64,000 bases of DNA from Natronococcus roseus (GTDB taxonomy: Archaea; Halobacteriota; Halobacteria; Halobacteriales; Natrialbaceae), in contig NZ_JBHLJR010000004.1 of assembly GCF_043677095.1 (NCBI RefSeq), forward strand, positions 62,001 to 126,000, given 5' to 3'. The translations under genes and the position numbers were made by a program. This document shows, piece by piece, positions 42,683-50,716 of the stretch. Position 1 is the first letter of the stretch, and each line of letters starts with the position of its first letter. The notes beneath the pieces were generated by a model that was not told the DNA's origin, searched no databases, and saw only the letters and a program-made list of their open reading frames with translations.

Positions 42683-43606
42683 GTGTTCGGTCAGATGCTC
42701 GACGAGTTGCTCGGCCGCGCCCCCCTGAAGGCGCGCATCGACGAACTCGAGGAGGAAAACGAGCGGCTGCGGGAGCGCTACGAGGCCGAATCCGAACGAC
42801 GAGCCGACGCGGCGACGGCCCGTCAGGAAGCCGAGGAGCAACAGAACCGGCTCGAGGACCGCATCGCCCAGCTCGAGGGCGAACTCGAGCGCGTCGAGGC
42901 CGACGACGGCGGGCCGACCGTTCGCCGGCGCGTCGACCTACGCGGCGCCCGCCTCGAGGACGTCCTCGAACGACTGCGCTCGCTTCGAACGGCTCCGGAG
43001 GGGGCGCTCACCGCAAGTCTCGAAGCGGAGATACCCGGCTCCGTCCGCGAGGATCTCTCGGACGTCCTCGGCGAACGCGTCGCGCTGCTCGAGGACGCCG
43101 CGCCCTGTCTGTGCTGTGTCGACGACGCCGGCCTCGTCTCGGTCGCGCTGGACCCGCCCGTCCGGCCGTCCCTCGAGGCGACCTGGGACGACCGCTTCGA
43201 CCTCGAGCGGGAGTGGTTCCTGCCGACCGGCCGCCACGCGCTCGCGCTCGTGCGCGCGGATCTGTTCGCGCTCGGAACCTACGAGGACGACGAGCGGGTT
43301 GACTACCGCGGCTTCGACAGCGACGTCAAGGGCAACCACTCGAAGGGTGGGTTCTCGCAGGCCCGCTTCGAGCGCATTCGCGACGACCAGATCGACGACC
43401 ACCTCGAGCGCTGCCGTGACGCCCTCGCGGAGCGCGACGCCGACCGCCTCTACGTCGTCGGCCAGCGCGGCGTCGTCGATACACTCGTCGAGGAGGCCGA
43501 CCTCGAGCCGGCCGCGACCGCCGCCGTCGACGCGACGGGGGATCCGAAGCCGGCGCTCGAGGACGCCTACCGGTCGTTCTGGACGACGACGCTGACGGTG
43601 ATTTAA
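42683..43606 (+). CDS. Vms1/Ankzf1-type peptidyl-tRNA hydrolase
   Basis: The 307-residue protein (GTG start) has an N-terminal coiled coil (residues 15-70, ARIDELEEENERLRERYEAE) and a catalytic eRF1-like domain. The segment DVKGNHSKGGFSQARFERIR (about residues 215-234) is the hallmark, with the Gln that substitutes the GGQ of release factors. In eukaryotes Vms1 cuts the nascent chain from tRNA on stalled 60S ribosomes; an archaeal ribosome-rescue role is inferred. Confidence 0.8.
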   Translation: MFGQMLDELLGRAPLKARIDELEEENERLRERYEAESERRADAATARQEAEEQQNRLEDRIAQLEGELERVEADDGGPTVRRRVDLRGARLEDVLERLRSLRTAPEGALTASLEAEIPGSVREDLSDVLGERVALLEDAAPCLCCVDDAGLVSVALDPPVRPSLEATWDDRFDLEREWFLPTGRHALALVRADLFALGTYEDDERVDYRGFDSDVKGNHSKGGFSQARFERIRDDQIDDHLERCRDALAERDADRLYVVGQRGVVDTLVEEADLEPAATAAVDATGDPKPALEDAYRSFWTTTLTVI

Positions 43607-44187
43607 CAGCGGGTTGGTTACGCTGTTGCTATTCAGCCCGAACTGTCCGAACTGCTACCTAGAGGTACGGATGGAACGTTCGGTCTCAAGTCTGCAGCCC
43701 TAACTGACCACTGCTGGGTGGGACTGAAAGGGGCTGGCCCGCTCGAGGAGCGAGGCGAAGTAAGCACCGCAGGGAGCAACGTGACCGAGGAGCACAGCGA
43801 GCCGCAGCCCTCGAGCGGGCCAGGGCTTTCGCGGTAATACCGACGAGTAACAGTCCTGCTCGCACGAACACAGGGGATCGCCACGCCCTCCCCAGCCGAC
43901 TCACTCGCTGCGCTCACGGCTGCCGCCGTTCGCATTCTCGCGGCGCAACGCGCCGCGCCTCGCTCGTTCGTCCCTCGCGCGGCATCGTCGACCGCCCTCG
44001 CTTTCGCTCGCTCGGTCGACAGCGCACGCCACCACAGGTGGGATGGTCGGACTGAGCTGATACGTCGTTCACCTGTGCTGAACGCGAGTTTCACGCGAAC
44101 TCTGAACGACGAACTACTCTCTCCTGTCGAGCCCGCGAACGGGCGAACATCAGGGCATTCATTAGCGCGCCGTCCGAGAATCGAGTG
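43607..44187. other. Repeat-rich spacer before udk
   Basis: The 580-bp spacer has no convincing gene. Most of it is copy 1 of the dispersed structured repeat (43673-44037). To its right, AACGCGAGTTTCACG (44084-44098) recurs at 36989-37003 in the spacer near the family 2 hairpin. Apparent ORFs on either strand lie within the repeat and are not conserved. Confidence 0.65.
43673..44037 (+). repeat. Dispersed structured repeat family 1, copy 1
   Basis: Starts GGAACGTT and holds GGGTGGGACTGAAAGG, then a long hairpin (stem GGCCCGCTCGAG/CTCGAGCGGGCC) followed by GGGCTTTCGCGG, a CACGCCCTCCCCAGCCGA block, and a terminal hairpin (GTCGACCG/CGGTCGAC) before ACAGCGCACGCCACC. All these blocks recur in the same order, inverted, at 62734-63012, and the first half recurs at 61621-61713. 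Confidence 0.75.
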
Positions 44188-44904
44188 ATGAGTATCCCGT
44201 CGTTCGTCATCGGTATCGCCGGCGGCACGGGGGCCGGCAAGACGACGGTTTCTCGGACCGTCGCCGAGACGGTCGGCGAGGCCGTCACGCGGATCCCGCT
44301 CGACAACTATTACGAGGACCTCTCCCACCTCGACTACGAGGAGCGCGCCGAGGTCAACTACGACCACCCCGACGCCTTCGAGTGGGAGCTACTGCGCGAG
44401 CAACTCGACAGCCTGTTGATGGGCCAGCCCGTCGAGATGCCCCAGTACGACTTCGAGGTCCACAACCGAAAGGACGAGCGCGTCACCGTCGAGCCGTCGG
44501 ACGTGATCGTCCTCGAGGGAATCCTCTCGCTGTTCGACGAGCAGGTCCTCGAGATGCTCGACCTGAAGGTGTACGTGATGACCGACGCCGACGTCCGCAT
44601 CCTCCGGCGGATCGAGCGCGACGTCATCGACCGCGGGCGGGGGCTCGAGGGCGTCATCGACCAGTACTTAGAGACCGTGAAGCCGATGCACGAGCAGTTC
44701 GTCGCGCCGACGAAGAAAAACGCCGACATCATCATCCCCGAGGGGGCGAATCGGATGGCCGTCGACCTGCTCGTCGAGAAGGTCGAGGCCGAACTCGCCC
44801 CCGGCGATTCCGACGCCGACGGCGATCGGACGTTCCCCCTCGAGGTTGGCGAGGGCCGACCGACGCGGGTCGACGCCGACTCCTCGAGTCGTCCCGACGA
44901 CTGA
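44188..44904 (+). CDS. udk: Uridine kinase
   Basis: The 238-residue kinase has the P-loop GGTGAGKTTV (about residues 10-19), the substrate loop PLDNYYEDLSHLDYEERAEVNYDHPDAF and the R-rich segment RILRRIERDVIDRGR. It phosphorylates uridine or cytidine to the monophosphate for pyrimidine salvage. The last 30 residues are an acidic, haloarchaea-type tail. ATG at 44188 was chosen over GTG one codon upstream. Confidence 0.93.
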   Translation: MSIPSFVIGIAGGTGAGKTTVSRTVAETVGEAVTRIPLDNYYEDLSHLDYEERAEVNYDHPDAFEWELLREQLDSLLMGQPVEMPQYDFEVHNRKDERVTVEPSDVIVLEGILSLFDEQVLEMLDLKVYVMTDADVRILRRIERDVIDRGRGLEGVIDQYLETVKPMHEQFVAPTKKNADIIIPEGANRMAVDLLVEKVEAELAPGDSDADGDRTFPLEVGEGRPTRVDADSSSRPDD

Positions 44905-44913
44905 GGCGGATTG

Positions 44914-44985
44914 CTGTACCGATTTCCCGGCGCAACCGCTGCCCGGGTCGCGGTTGCGTCGGAACTGACGGACAGTAAACCGTAT
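44914..44985 (+). repeat. Hairpin repeat family 2, copy B
   Basis: CCGGCGCAACCGC (44927-44939) and GCGGTTGCGTCGG (44950-44962) form the stem, followed by ACTGAC and CAGTAAACCGTAT. Relative to copy A at 37041, T:A to C:G and A:T to G:C pair changes preserve the stem. It lies between udk and dgcN and could act in their transcript as a terminator, leader or small RNA. Confidence 0.6.
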
Positions 44986-45089
44986 GAGACGCCGATCCGT
45001 CCGAGTCCGCACGCTGCGTGCTGTCACCGGACTGCCAGTCCGTCGACGAGATGTCTACCGTTAAGTGATCGCTCGTCAGATGGCTCCGT

Positions 45090-46103
45090 ATGCAGATCGC
45101 GATTCTCGCCCACGAGAAGTTCCCGGACCGGGCCAAGACGGCCCTGGGAGTGCTACGGTACGCCGACTACGACGTCGAGGCCGTCCTCGACCGCGACAGC
45201 GCCGGCGACCGCGTCGCCGATCGCGTGTCAGACGTCCAGGACGCCCCGATCGTCGAGGGGATGGACGATGTCGGGGACGTCGACGCCCTGCTGATCGGGA
45301 TCGCCCCCATCGGCGGCGGCTTCGACGAGAGCTGGCGCGGGGACGTTCGCACGGCCCTCGAGAACGGCTGTGACGTCATCTCCGGACTTCACTTCTTCCT
45401 CGAGGACGACGAGGAGTTCGCCGCGCTCGCCGAGGAGAACGACTGCGAGCTCTGGGACGTCCGGAAGCCCCACGACGAGCTGACGGTCGCCGACGGCGTC
45501 GCCGGGGACGTCGACGCCGAGGTCATCCTCACCGTCGGCACCGACTGTTCGGTCGGCAAGATGACCGTCTCGATGGAGCTCGCTCGCGACGCCCGCGAGG
45601 CCGGCTACGACGCCGCTGTGATCCCGACGGGCCAGACGGGGATCATGATCGAGGGCTGGGGGAACCCGATCGACCGCGTCGTCTCCGACTTCACCGCGGG
45701 CGCCGTCGAGGAGATGATCCTCGAGAAGGGCGACGAGCACGACTACCTCTTCGTCGAGGGCCAGGGGAGCATCGTCCACCCGGCGTACTCGGCGGTCACC
45801 TGCGGCATCCTCCACGGCTCGATGGCCGACCAGCTCGTGCTCTGTCACGAGGCCGGCAAGGAGGCGATCCACGGCTACGAGTCGTTCGAGCTCCCCTCGA
45901 TTCAGGCGTACGTCGACCTCTACGAGGACCTCGCCGAGCCGGTCGCCGACGCGACGATCACTGCGGGCGCGCTCAACACGAGCCACCTCGCGGACGACGA
46001 GGCGAGACGGGCCGTCGACGAGTACGTCGAGGAGCTCGGCGCGCCCGCCAGCGACGTCATCCGGTTCGGCACGGACGACCTGCTGGAGGAACTGCTCGAA
46101 TGA
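45090..46103 (+). CDS. dgcN: D-glutamate N-acetyltransferase (DUF1611 family)
   Basis: The 337-residue protein matches DUF1611: an N-terminal Rossmann-like region (MQIAILAHEKFPDRAKTALGVLRYADYDVEAVLD) and a C-terminal P-loop-like part (VGTDCSVGKMTVSMELA, about residues 150-166) plus FVEGQGSIVHPAYSAVT. The family in haloarchaea and marine Proteobacteria was shown to acetylate D-glutamate, in a pathway with the enolase-superfamily racemase DgcA. The next gene is such an enolase-superfamily protein, overlapping by 4 bp, which strongly supports the call. Confidence 0.8.
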   Translation: MQIAILAHEKFPDRAKTALGVLRYADYDVEAVLDRDSAGDRVADRVSDVQDAPIVEGMDDVGDVDALLIGIAPIGGGFDESWRGDVRTALENGCDVISGLHFFLEDDEEFAALAEENDCELWDVRKPHDELTVADGVAGDVDAEVILTVGTDCSVGKMTVSMELARDAREAGYDAAVIPTGQTGIMIEGWGNPIDRVVSDFTAGAVEEMILEKGDEHDYLFVEGQGSIVHPAYSAVTCGILHGSMADQLVLCHEAGKEAIHGYESFELPSIQAYVDLYEDLAEPVADATITAGALNTSHLADDEARRAVDEYVEELGAPASDVIRFGTDDLLEELLE

Positions 46104-47140
46104 GCCTCGAGACCGCGTTCGAACGCCACAGTCTTCCCCTCGAGTTCCCCTTTGGAATCTCCCGTGGGACGGCGACCGAGGCTGAGGTCGTCACCGTTCG
46201 AATCGAAGACGCTGACGGCACCGTCGGCGTCGGCGGCGCGGGCCCCTCCCCCCACTACGGCGAGACGCCCGACACCGTCGCCGCCGTGCTGCCGGAGCTG
46301 CTCGCGGTCGTCGAGGATGTCGGCGACCCCCACGCCCTCGAGCGGATCGAGCGCCGCATGCGCGAGACCGTCAACCGAAATCCGGCGGCCCGCTGTGCGG
46401 TCAGCGTCGCGCTCCACGATCTCGCCGCCAAGCGCCTAGGAGAACCCCTCTATCGCTATTGGGGACTCGATCCCGACCGAACGCTCGAGACCTCCTACAC
46501 GATCGGGCTCGACGACCCGGAGACGATGCGCGAGAAGACCGAGACGGCCCTCGAGCGCGGCCACGGGCGCCTGAAGGTCAAGCTCGGCACCGACCGCGAC
46601 GTCGAGATCGTCCGGACGATCCGCTCGGTCGCGCCCGACGTCGACCTGTTCGTCGACGCCAACGAGGCCTGGACGCCCCGCGAGGCGGTGTCGAAAATCG
46701 ACCGCCTCGCCGAGTTCGACCTCGAGTTCGTCGAACAGCCAGTCGCCGCCGAGGACCCGGAGGGGCTGCGGTTCGTCTACGAGCGCTCGTCGCTGCCGAT
46801 TGCCGCCGACGAGTCCTGTCTCACCGTCGAGGACGTTCCGCAGATCGCCGACCGCTGTGACATCGCGAACCTCAAACTGATGAAGTGTGGCGGCCTCCGT
46901 GAGGCGAAGCGAATGATCCACACCGCCCGCGCCCACGGCCTCGAGGTGATGTGTGGCTGCATGACCGAATCGAACGCCTCCATCGCGGCGGCCTGTCACC
47001 TCGCGCCGCTCCTCGATTACGCCGATCTGGACGGCTCCCTGTTGCTCGAGGAGGACCCGTACTCGGGAGTTCCGATGCCCGGCGGCGAGATCGACCTCGC
47101 GGGGCTCGAGCGGGCGGGAACGGGGACCGTCCTCGAGTAG
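46100..47140 (+). CDS. dgcA: N-acetyl-D-glutamate racemase (enolase superfamily, dipeptide-epimerase-like)
   Basis: The 346-residue protein has the muconate-lactonising-enzyme fold: catalytic Lys pair region RLKVKLGTDRD (K-x-K), metal ligands in FVDANEAW (Asp), EFVEQPV (Glu) and IAADESC (Asp), and the second Lys in NLKLMKCGG. It is annotated as a dipeptide epimerase by homology, but with dgcN in front it most likely converts N-acetyl-D-glutamate to the L form. Overlap ATGA with dgcN. Confidence 0.8.
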   Translation: MSLETAFERHSLPLEFPFGISRGTATEAEVVTVRIEDADGTVGVGGAGPSPHYGETPDTVAAVLPELLAVVEDVGDPHALERIERRMRETVNRNPAARCAVSVALHDLAAKRLGEPLYRYWGLDPDRTLETSYTIGLDDPETMREKTETALERGHGRLKVKLGTDRDVEIVRTIRSVAPDVDLFVDANEAWTPREAVSKIDRLAEFDLEFVEQPVAAEDPEGLRFVYERSSLPIAADESCLTVEDVPQIADRCDIANLKLMKCGGLREAKRMIHTARAHGLEVMCGCMTESNASIAAACHLAPLLDYADLDGSLLLEEDPYSGVPMPGGEIDLAGLERAGTGTVLE

Positions 47141-47142
47141 CG

Positions 47143-47916
47143 TCAGAGCACGAGGTACATTCCGGTCGGGACGAGGACGATCCCCAGAACCAGCTCGAGC
47201 CGGGCCGGATCGACCCGGTGGGCGACCAGCCAGCCGGCGACGGCGCCGACGACGATCGGTACCGCGAGCAGTCCCGCGAGCGCGACCGAGACGGCGTCCT
47301 GCAGGTAGTAACCGCCGACGGCGAAGCCGGAGATGAAGATCGCCTGGAGCTGTGCGACTCCCAGGGCCACGAGCATCGGCACGCCCAGTAGGACCAGCGC
47401 CGGCACGGCGAGGACGGGACCGCCGACGCCGACCAGCCCGGCGACGGCGCCCAACGCGAGCCCGAGCCCCGCGAAGACGAGCCGTCCGCCCCTCGATTCC
47501 GGGTCGACGGCGGCCAGCGACGGCAGCCCTCGGAGCCGACGGTACGCCAGTAAGATCCCGGTACAGACGATGAGGAGCCCCAGCAGGATCCCGAACAGTC
47601 GCCGCGAGACGAACGCGTTCAGGAGGGTCCCGGCCAGCGCACCCAGCACGCTCGAGCCCGCGAGGACCGTCGCCAGTGCCCGCCCCTGTCGACCGACCAG
47701 CTCGCCCGATCGCGCGTAGCCGACGACGCCGATCACCCCGACGAGGACGAACAGCACGTGGGCGGTTCCCGCTACTTCGGCTGAGGACAGCGGCGTCAGC
47801 AGGTAGAGCGCGATCGTCACGAAGATCCCGCCCGCGCCGACCGTCGTGCAGCCGACCCCCGACAGCAGAGCGACGAGGAGCAACGCGAGGAGGACCTCGA
47901 GCGGGAGGGAAACCAT
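47143..47916 (-). CDS. TauE/SafE family permease
   Basis: The 257-residue protein has about eight helices in two repeats, each starting with a G-rich segment (VGCTTVGAGGIFVTIALYLLTPL; GAVAGLVGVGGPVLAVPALVLLG), the layout of sulfite/organosulfonate exporters. Substrate unknown. The start at 47916 was chosen since an in-frame ATG 28 codons upstream would add a non-membrane stretch. It is convergent with dgcA by 2 bp. Confidence 0.82.
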   Translation of the reverse strand: MVSLPLEVLLALLLVALLSGVGCTTVGAGGIFVTIALYLLTPLSSAEVAGTAHVLFVLVGVIGVVGYARSGELVGRQGRALATVLAGSSVLGALAGTLLNAFVSRRLFGILLGLLIVCTGILLAYRRLRGLPSLAAVDPESRGGRLVFAGLGLALGAVAGLVGVGGPVLAVPALVLLGVPMLVALGVAQLQAIFISGFAVGGYYLQDAVSVALAGLLAVPIVVGAVAGWLVAHRVDPARLELVLGIVLVPTGMYLVL

Positions 47917-48035
47917 CGCGTACGGCACTACGGGCTCGCACGGTAAATCGATCGGTGAAGCGACGACAGCGCCGACGACAGTCGTCGCGACCGCCAACAT
48001 CGTTTAACAGGACGCCTCTCGTGACACGCAGTGCC

Positions 48036-49049
48036 ATGAACGATAGCGACGACGGCGCGAGGCTCACGCGGCGAGCTGTGCTGGGTGCCGGCGCCGGAAC
48101 GGTGGCGCTCTCGACGGTCGGCACCGCACAGGCCGACGGCACGGGCGAAGGCGGACTGCTCTCCGGGCGGTGTCCCGACGCGACGCTCCGACCGAGTATG
48201 GGCCACTGCGTGGGTGCGAGCATGGAGGGGTGTACCGACGACCACCCCGTTACGCTCGAGCTTCGAGAGGCAGTCTCGGAGACGCTCGAGGATCGGTACC
48301 CCGACGCTGGTGCCCTGCTCGAGGCCGGCTTCAAACCCTACTTCGACACGCTCGACGGCGACGACGACGGCTGGTCCCACTGGCTCCATCCGGAGTACAT
48401 CGGCGACGACGCCGTTCTCGACCCGGAGCGCCCGGAGTCGGTGCTAGTGGACAACGACTCCTGGCGCTCGATCGGCGTGATGTTCATCGCGACCCGCGAC
48501 GGCGAGCCGATCTCTCCGCCGCCAGCGGTGTACGAGGCCGACGAGGACGACGGCTGGGACGGCCCGCCTGAAAACGACGACGGTGAACATCACGGCGACT
48601 CCGATGCGGACGGACACGGCGACCACGACCACGGTGACGGTCATCCGCACGGCGACGACGATCACTATCCGCACGACGACCACGATCACCACCCCGACGG
48701 CGATCCGGACCGCTGCTCGCCCTGGCACTACCACGCCGGAGCCCCCGGACGACTCGCCTGGTGGTACTACCGGACGGTCTACGAGGGGGCCTACCGCGAG
48801 GGCGAGCTGGCACCCCCCTGTCGAACGCCCTGCATGATGCACGTCTGGACGGTCGACCACCCCGAGGGCGTCTACGCCCACGGCGGTCCGCCGCCGGAGT
48901 ACCGCGAGCGCGAGCCGGCCGACGACCCGGGGTTCGAGACCGACTCCGAGCCCGGCGAGGACGAACTCGGCTGGGACGTACTCCCCGACGAGGAGGTTCC
49001 GGATCGGCTCCCCGAGTCGTTCTCGCTGGCCGACGGACTCGGGCCGTAG
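48036..49049 (+). CDS. Tat-exported protein with His/Asp-rich metal-binding-like segment
   Basis: The 337-residue protein starts with a Tat signal (RLTRRAVLGAGAGTVALSTVGTAQA). Mature residues 43-67 hold several Cys (RCPDATL, GHCVGASMEGC), then a compact domain to about 170. Residues about 183-230 are composed almost only of H, D, G and E, a likely metal-binding region. The C-terminal part has further Cys (LAPPCRTPCMMHVW). No named domain was recognised. Divergent from the TauE gene, so a link to an anion or metal is only a guess. Confidence 0.65.
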   Translation: MNDSDDGARLTRRAVLGAGAGTVALSTVGTAQADGTGEGGLLSGRCPDATLRPSMGHCVGASMEGCTDDHPVTLELREAVSETLEDRYPDAGALLEAGFKPYFDTLDGDDDGWSHWLHPEYIGDDAVLDPERPESVLVDNDSWRSIGVMFIATRDGEPISPPPAVYEADEDDGWDGPPENDDGEHHGDSDADGHGDHDHGDGHPHGDDDHYPHDDHDHHPDGDPDRCSPWHYHAGAPGRLAWWYYRTVYEGAYREGELAPPCRTPCMMHVWTVDHPEGVYAHGGPPPEYREREPADDPGFETDSEPGEDELGWDVLPDEEVPDRLPESFSLADGLGP

Positions 49050-49061
49050 CCGCCCCGCTCG

Positions 49062-49511
49062 CTACGCCGAGCGCCACCGATCGAGTGCCTCGAGCACCTG
49101 CTCGGTCGCCGCCGCGGCCGACAGCTCGTCGGTGTCGAGCTCGAGCTCGGCCCCGGGGTCGTCGAACTCCCGGAAGACGACGTGGACGCCCTGCTCGTCG
49201 ATCGCGTCCTCGCGCTGGCGGTTTCGCTCGAGGCAGGTCTCGAGGCTCGCGGTCACGAGGGCGAACCGAACGTCGCCGAGGGTTCGGAACTGCGTCTGCC
49301 ACTCGCGCCGGTAGAAGGTGCCGTCGACCAGCCAGGTGACGTCGTCGGGTCCGTCGACGACTCGCTCGAAGAGACGCTCGTAGGTCCGCCTCGAGAACTC
49401 GTCGGAGTGTACCAGCCGAACCGGCTCGCCGCGGGCCTCGAGGCGGTCGGCGACGCGGGTCGCGACGGTCGTCTTGCCCGCACCGGGTGGCCCGCAGATG
49501 ACGACGATCAC
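49062..49511 (-). CDS. P-loop kinase-like ATPase (149 residues)
   Basis: The small AAA/zeta-toxin-like kinase has Walker A GPPGAGKTTVATR (residues 7-19), VHSDEFSRRTYE, the WLVDGTFYRREWQ segment and ETCLERNRQRED, the lid-like R-x5-R. It resembles predicted adenylylsulfate or polynucleotide kinases that act on small molecules or RNA 5' ends. Substrate unknown. Convergent with the His-rich gene by 12 bp. Confidence 0.78.
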   Translation of the reverse strand: MIVVICGPPGAGKTTVATRVADRLEARGEPVRLVHSDEFSRRTYERLFERVVDGPDDVTWLVDGTFYRREWQTQFRTLGDVRFALVTASLETCLERNRQREDAIDEQGVHVVFREFDDPGAELELDTDELSAAAATEQVLEALDRWRSA

Positions 49512-49613
49512 GGGCTCGGAAAGGTGCCGAGCACCCTTCCGCGTTCGGATCGTCGAGACGGATCAGGCGACGCGCGTCACGGCCATGTCGAAACTGGCGA
49601 TTGACGACCCGGT

Positions 49614-50651
49614 TCAGTCCCAGTCGATCTCCTCGTTGCGGTTCGACTGCCGGAGGATGAACGGGCCGATCGCCAGCGTCCGCTTGGCCATCGTTCCGAG
49701 CCGCAGGACGAACGAGACGAGCAGCAGGAACGGCACGATCGAGACCGTCGCCGCCGCCACGACGACCCAGACGACGGCGTCGATTCCGAGGGCAGTACCC
49801 GATACCGCGTCGGCGTCGAAGAAGGCGATCATCGACATCGCCACGATCAGCGAGGGTACCGAGACGTACATGATCCCCCGCGAGAGGTTGATCAACTCCC
49901 ACTGGAAGTACAGCGTTTTGAAGTGCTCGCGGGCGAGCCCGAACAGCTTCAGCGACTCGAGCAGCTGGTCGTGTGCGTCACGGGCCTCGTCGGTAAAGGA
50001 GTCGGCGTGGACGTTGCGCAACCGACGAGCGCGGAAGATCTTCCAGGAGTAGTTGTAGTCGAGCGCCGACTTGATGACCTCGTAGGTGCCGAACTGGGCG
50101 TCGTCCAGCTCGTCGTGGACCGTCTCCGCGTGGCCGGTGATGTTGTCGACGAAGTCGTTGACTCGGTTCTCGAACTCCTCGTCGCGACTGTCGTCGACGG
50201 CGTCGCGGAACTCGATCGCCCGATCCAGCGAGGCGTCGATGATCGCCTGCAGGAACGACGCGGGATCCGGCGGGCTGATCGGCGCGTCGATCACGTCCTC
50301 GACGTCCTCGTGGAACTCGAGCGAGCCCTCGAGGCGTCCGCGCTGGTCGTCGACGGCGCCGAGCTCCTGGGAGAGCACGAGCTGGTTGATCGTCAGGACG
50401 AGCGTGACGCCGGTGATCAGCGAGGTGACGAGCGCCTGAAAGAGGAAGTGGACGGGTTCCTTCTCGCCCATCAGCGCCCGCAGGGAGACCGGGCTCACCT
50501 GACTGATCACGAGCAGCCCGACGAACGCGAACGCGGCGAGCAGGATCGTGACGAGCCACCGGTTGCCGTTCAGCAGTAGCCATAGCTTCCATCTCGAGTT
50601 CGAACTCCGTTCAACCATCGTATCGGCGGGCTGCGAACTGTCGTCGCTCAT
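49614..50651 (-). CDS. Four-helix membrane protein, paralogue of the next gene
   Basis: The 345-residue protein has two N-terminal helices (residues 30-55 and 70-110), a 150-residue helical cytoplasmic region, and two C-terminal helices (about 255-280 and 290-315). The central motif LAREHFKTLYFQWELINLSRG is shared with the upstream paralogue. No named family was recognised; the shape is reminiscent of bestrophin- or DUF4239-like channels, but the evidence is weak. Confidence 0.65.
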   Translation of the reverse strand: MSDDSSQPADTMVERSSNSRWKLWLLLNGNRWLVTILLAAFAFVGLLVISQVSPVSLRALMGEKEPVHFLFQALVTSLITGVTLVLTINQLVLSQELGAVDDQRGRLEGSLEFHEDVEDVIDAPISPPDPASFLQAIIDASLDRAIEFRDAVDDSRDEEFENRVNDFVDNITGHAETVHDELDDAQFGTYEVIKSALDYNYSWKIFRARRLRNVHADSFTDEARDAHDQLLESLKLFGLAREHFKTLYFQWELINLSRGIMYVSVPSLIVAMSMIAFFDADAVSGTALGIDAVVWVVVAAATVSIVPFLLLVSFVLRLGTMAKRTLAIGPFILRQSNRNEEIDWD

Positions 50652-50716
50652 CGCTTCGAACGGTGGTACGGGTATCGGTCAAAAATACGTGCGGCCGGCA
50701 GCGAGCAGGTGTGGTC

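Noticed and set aside
43633..44367. Long open frames in the spacer before udk on both strands
   Set aside because: They are generated by the structured repeat, and their frames are not kept in copy 2.
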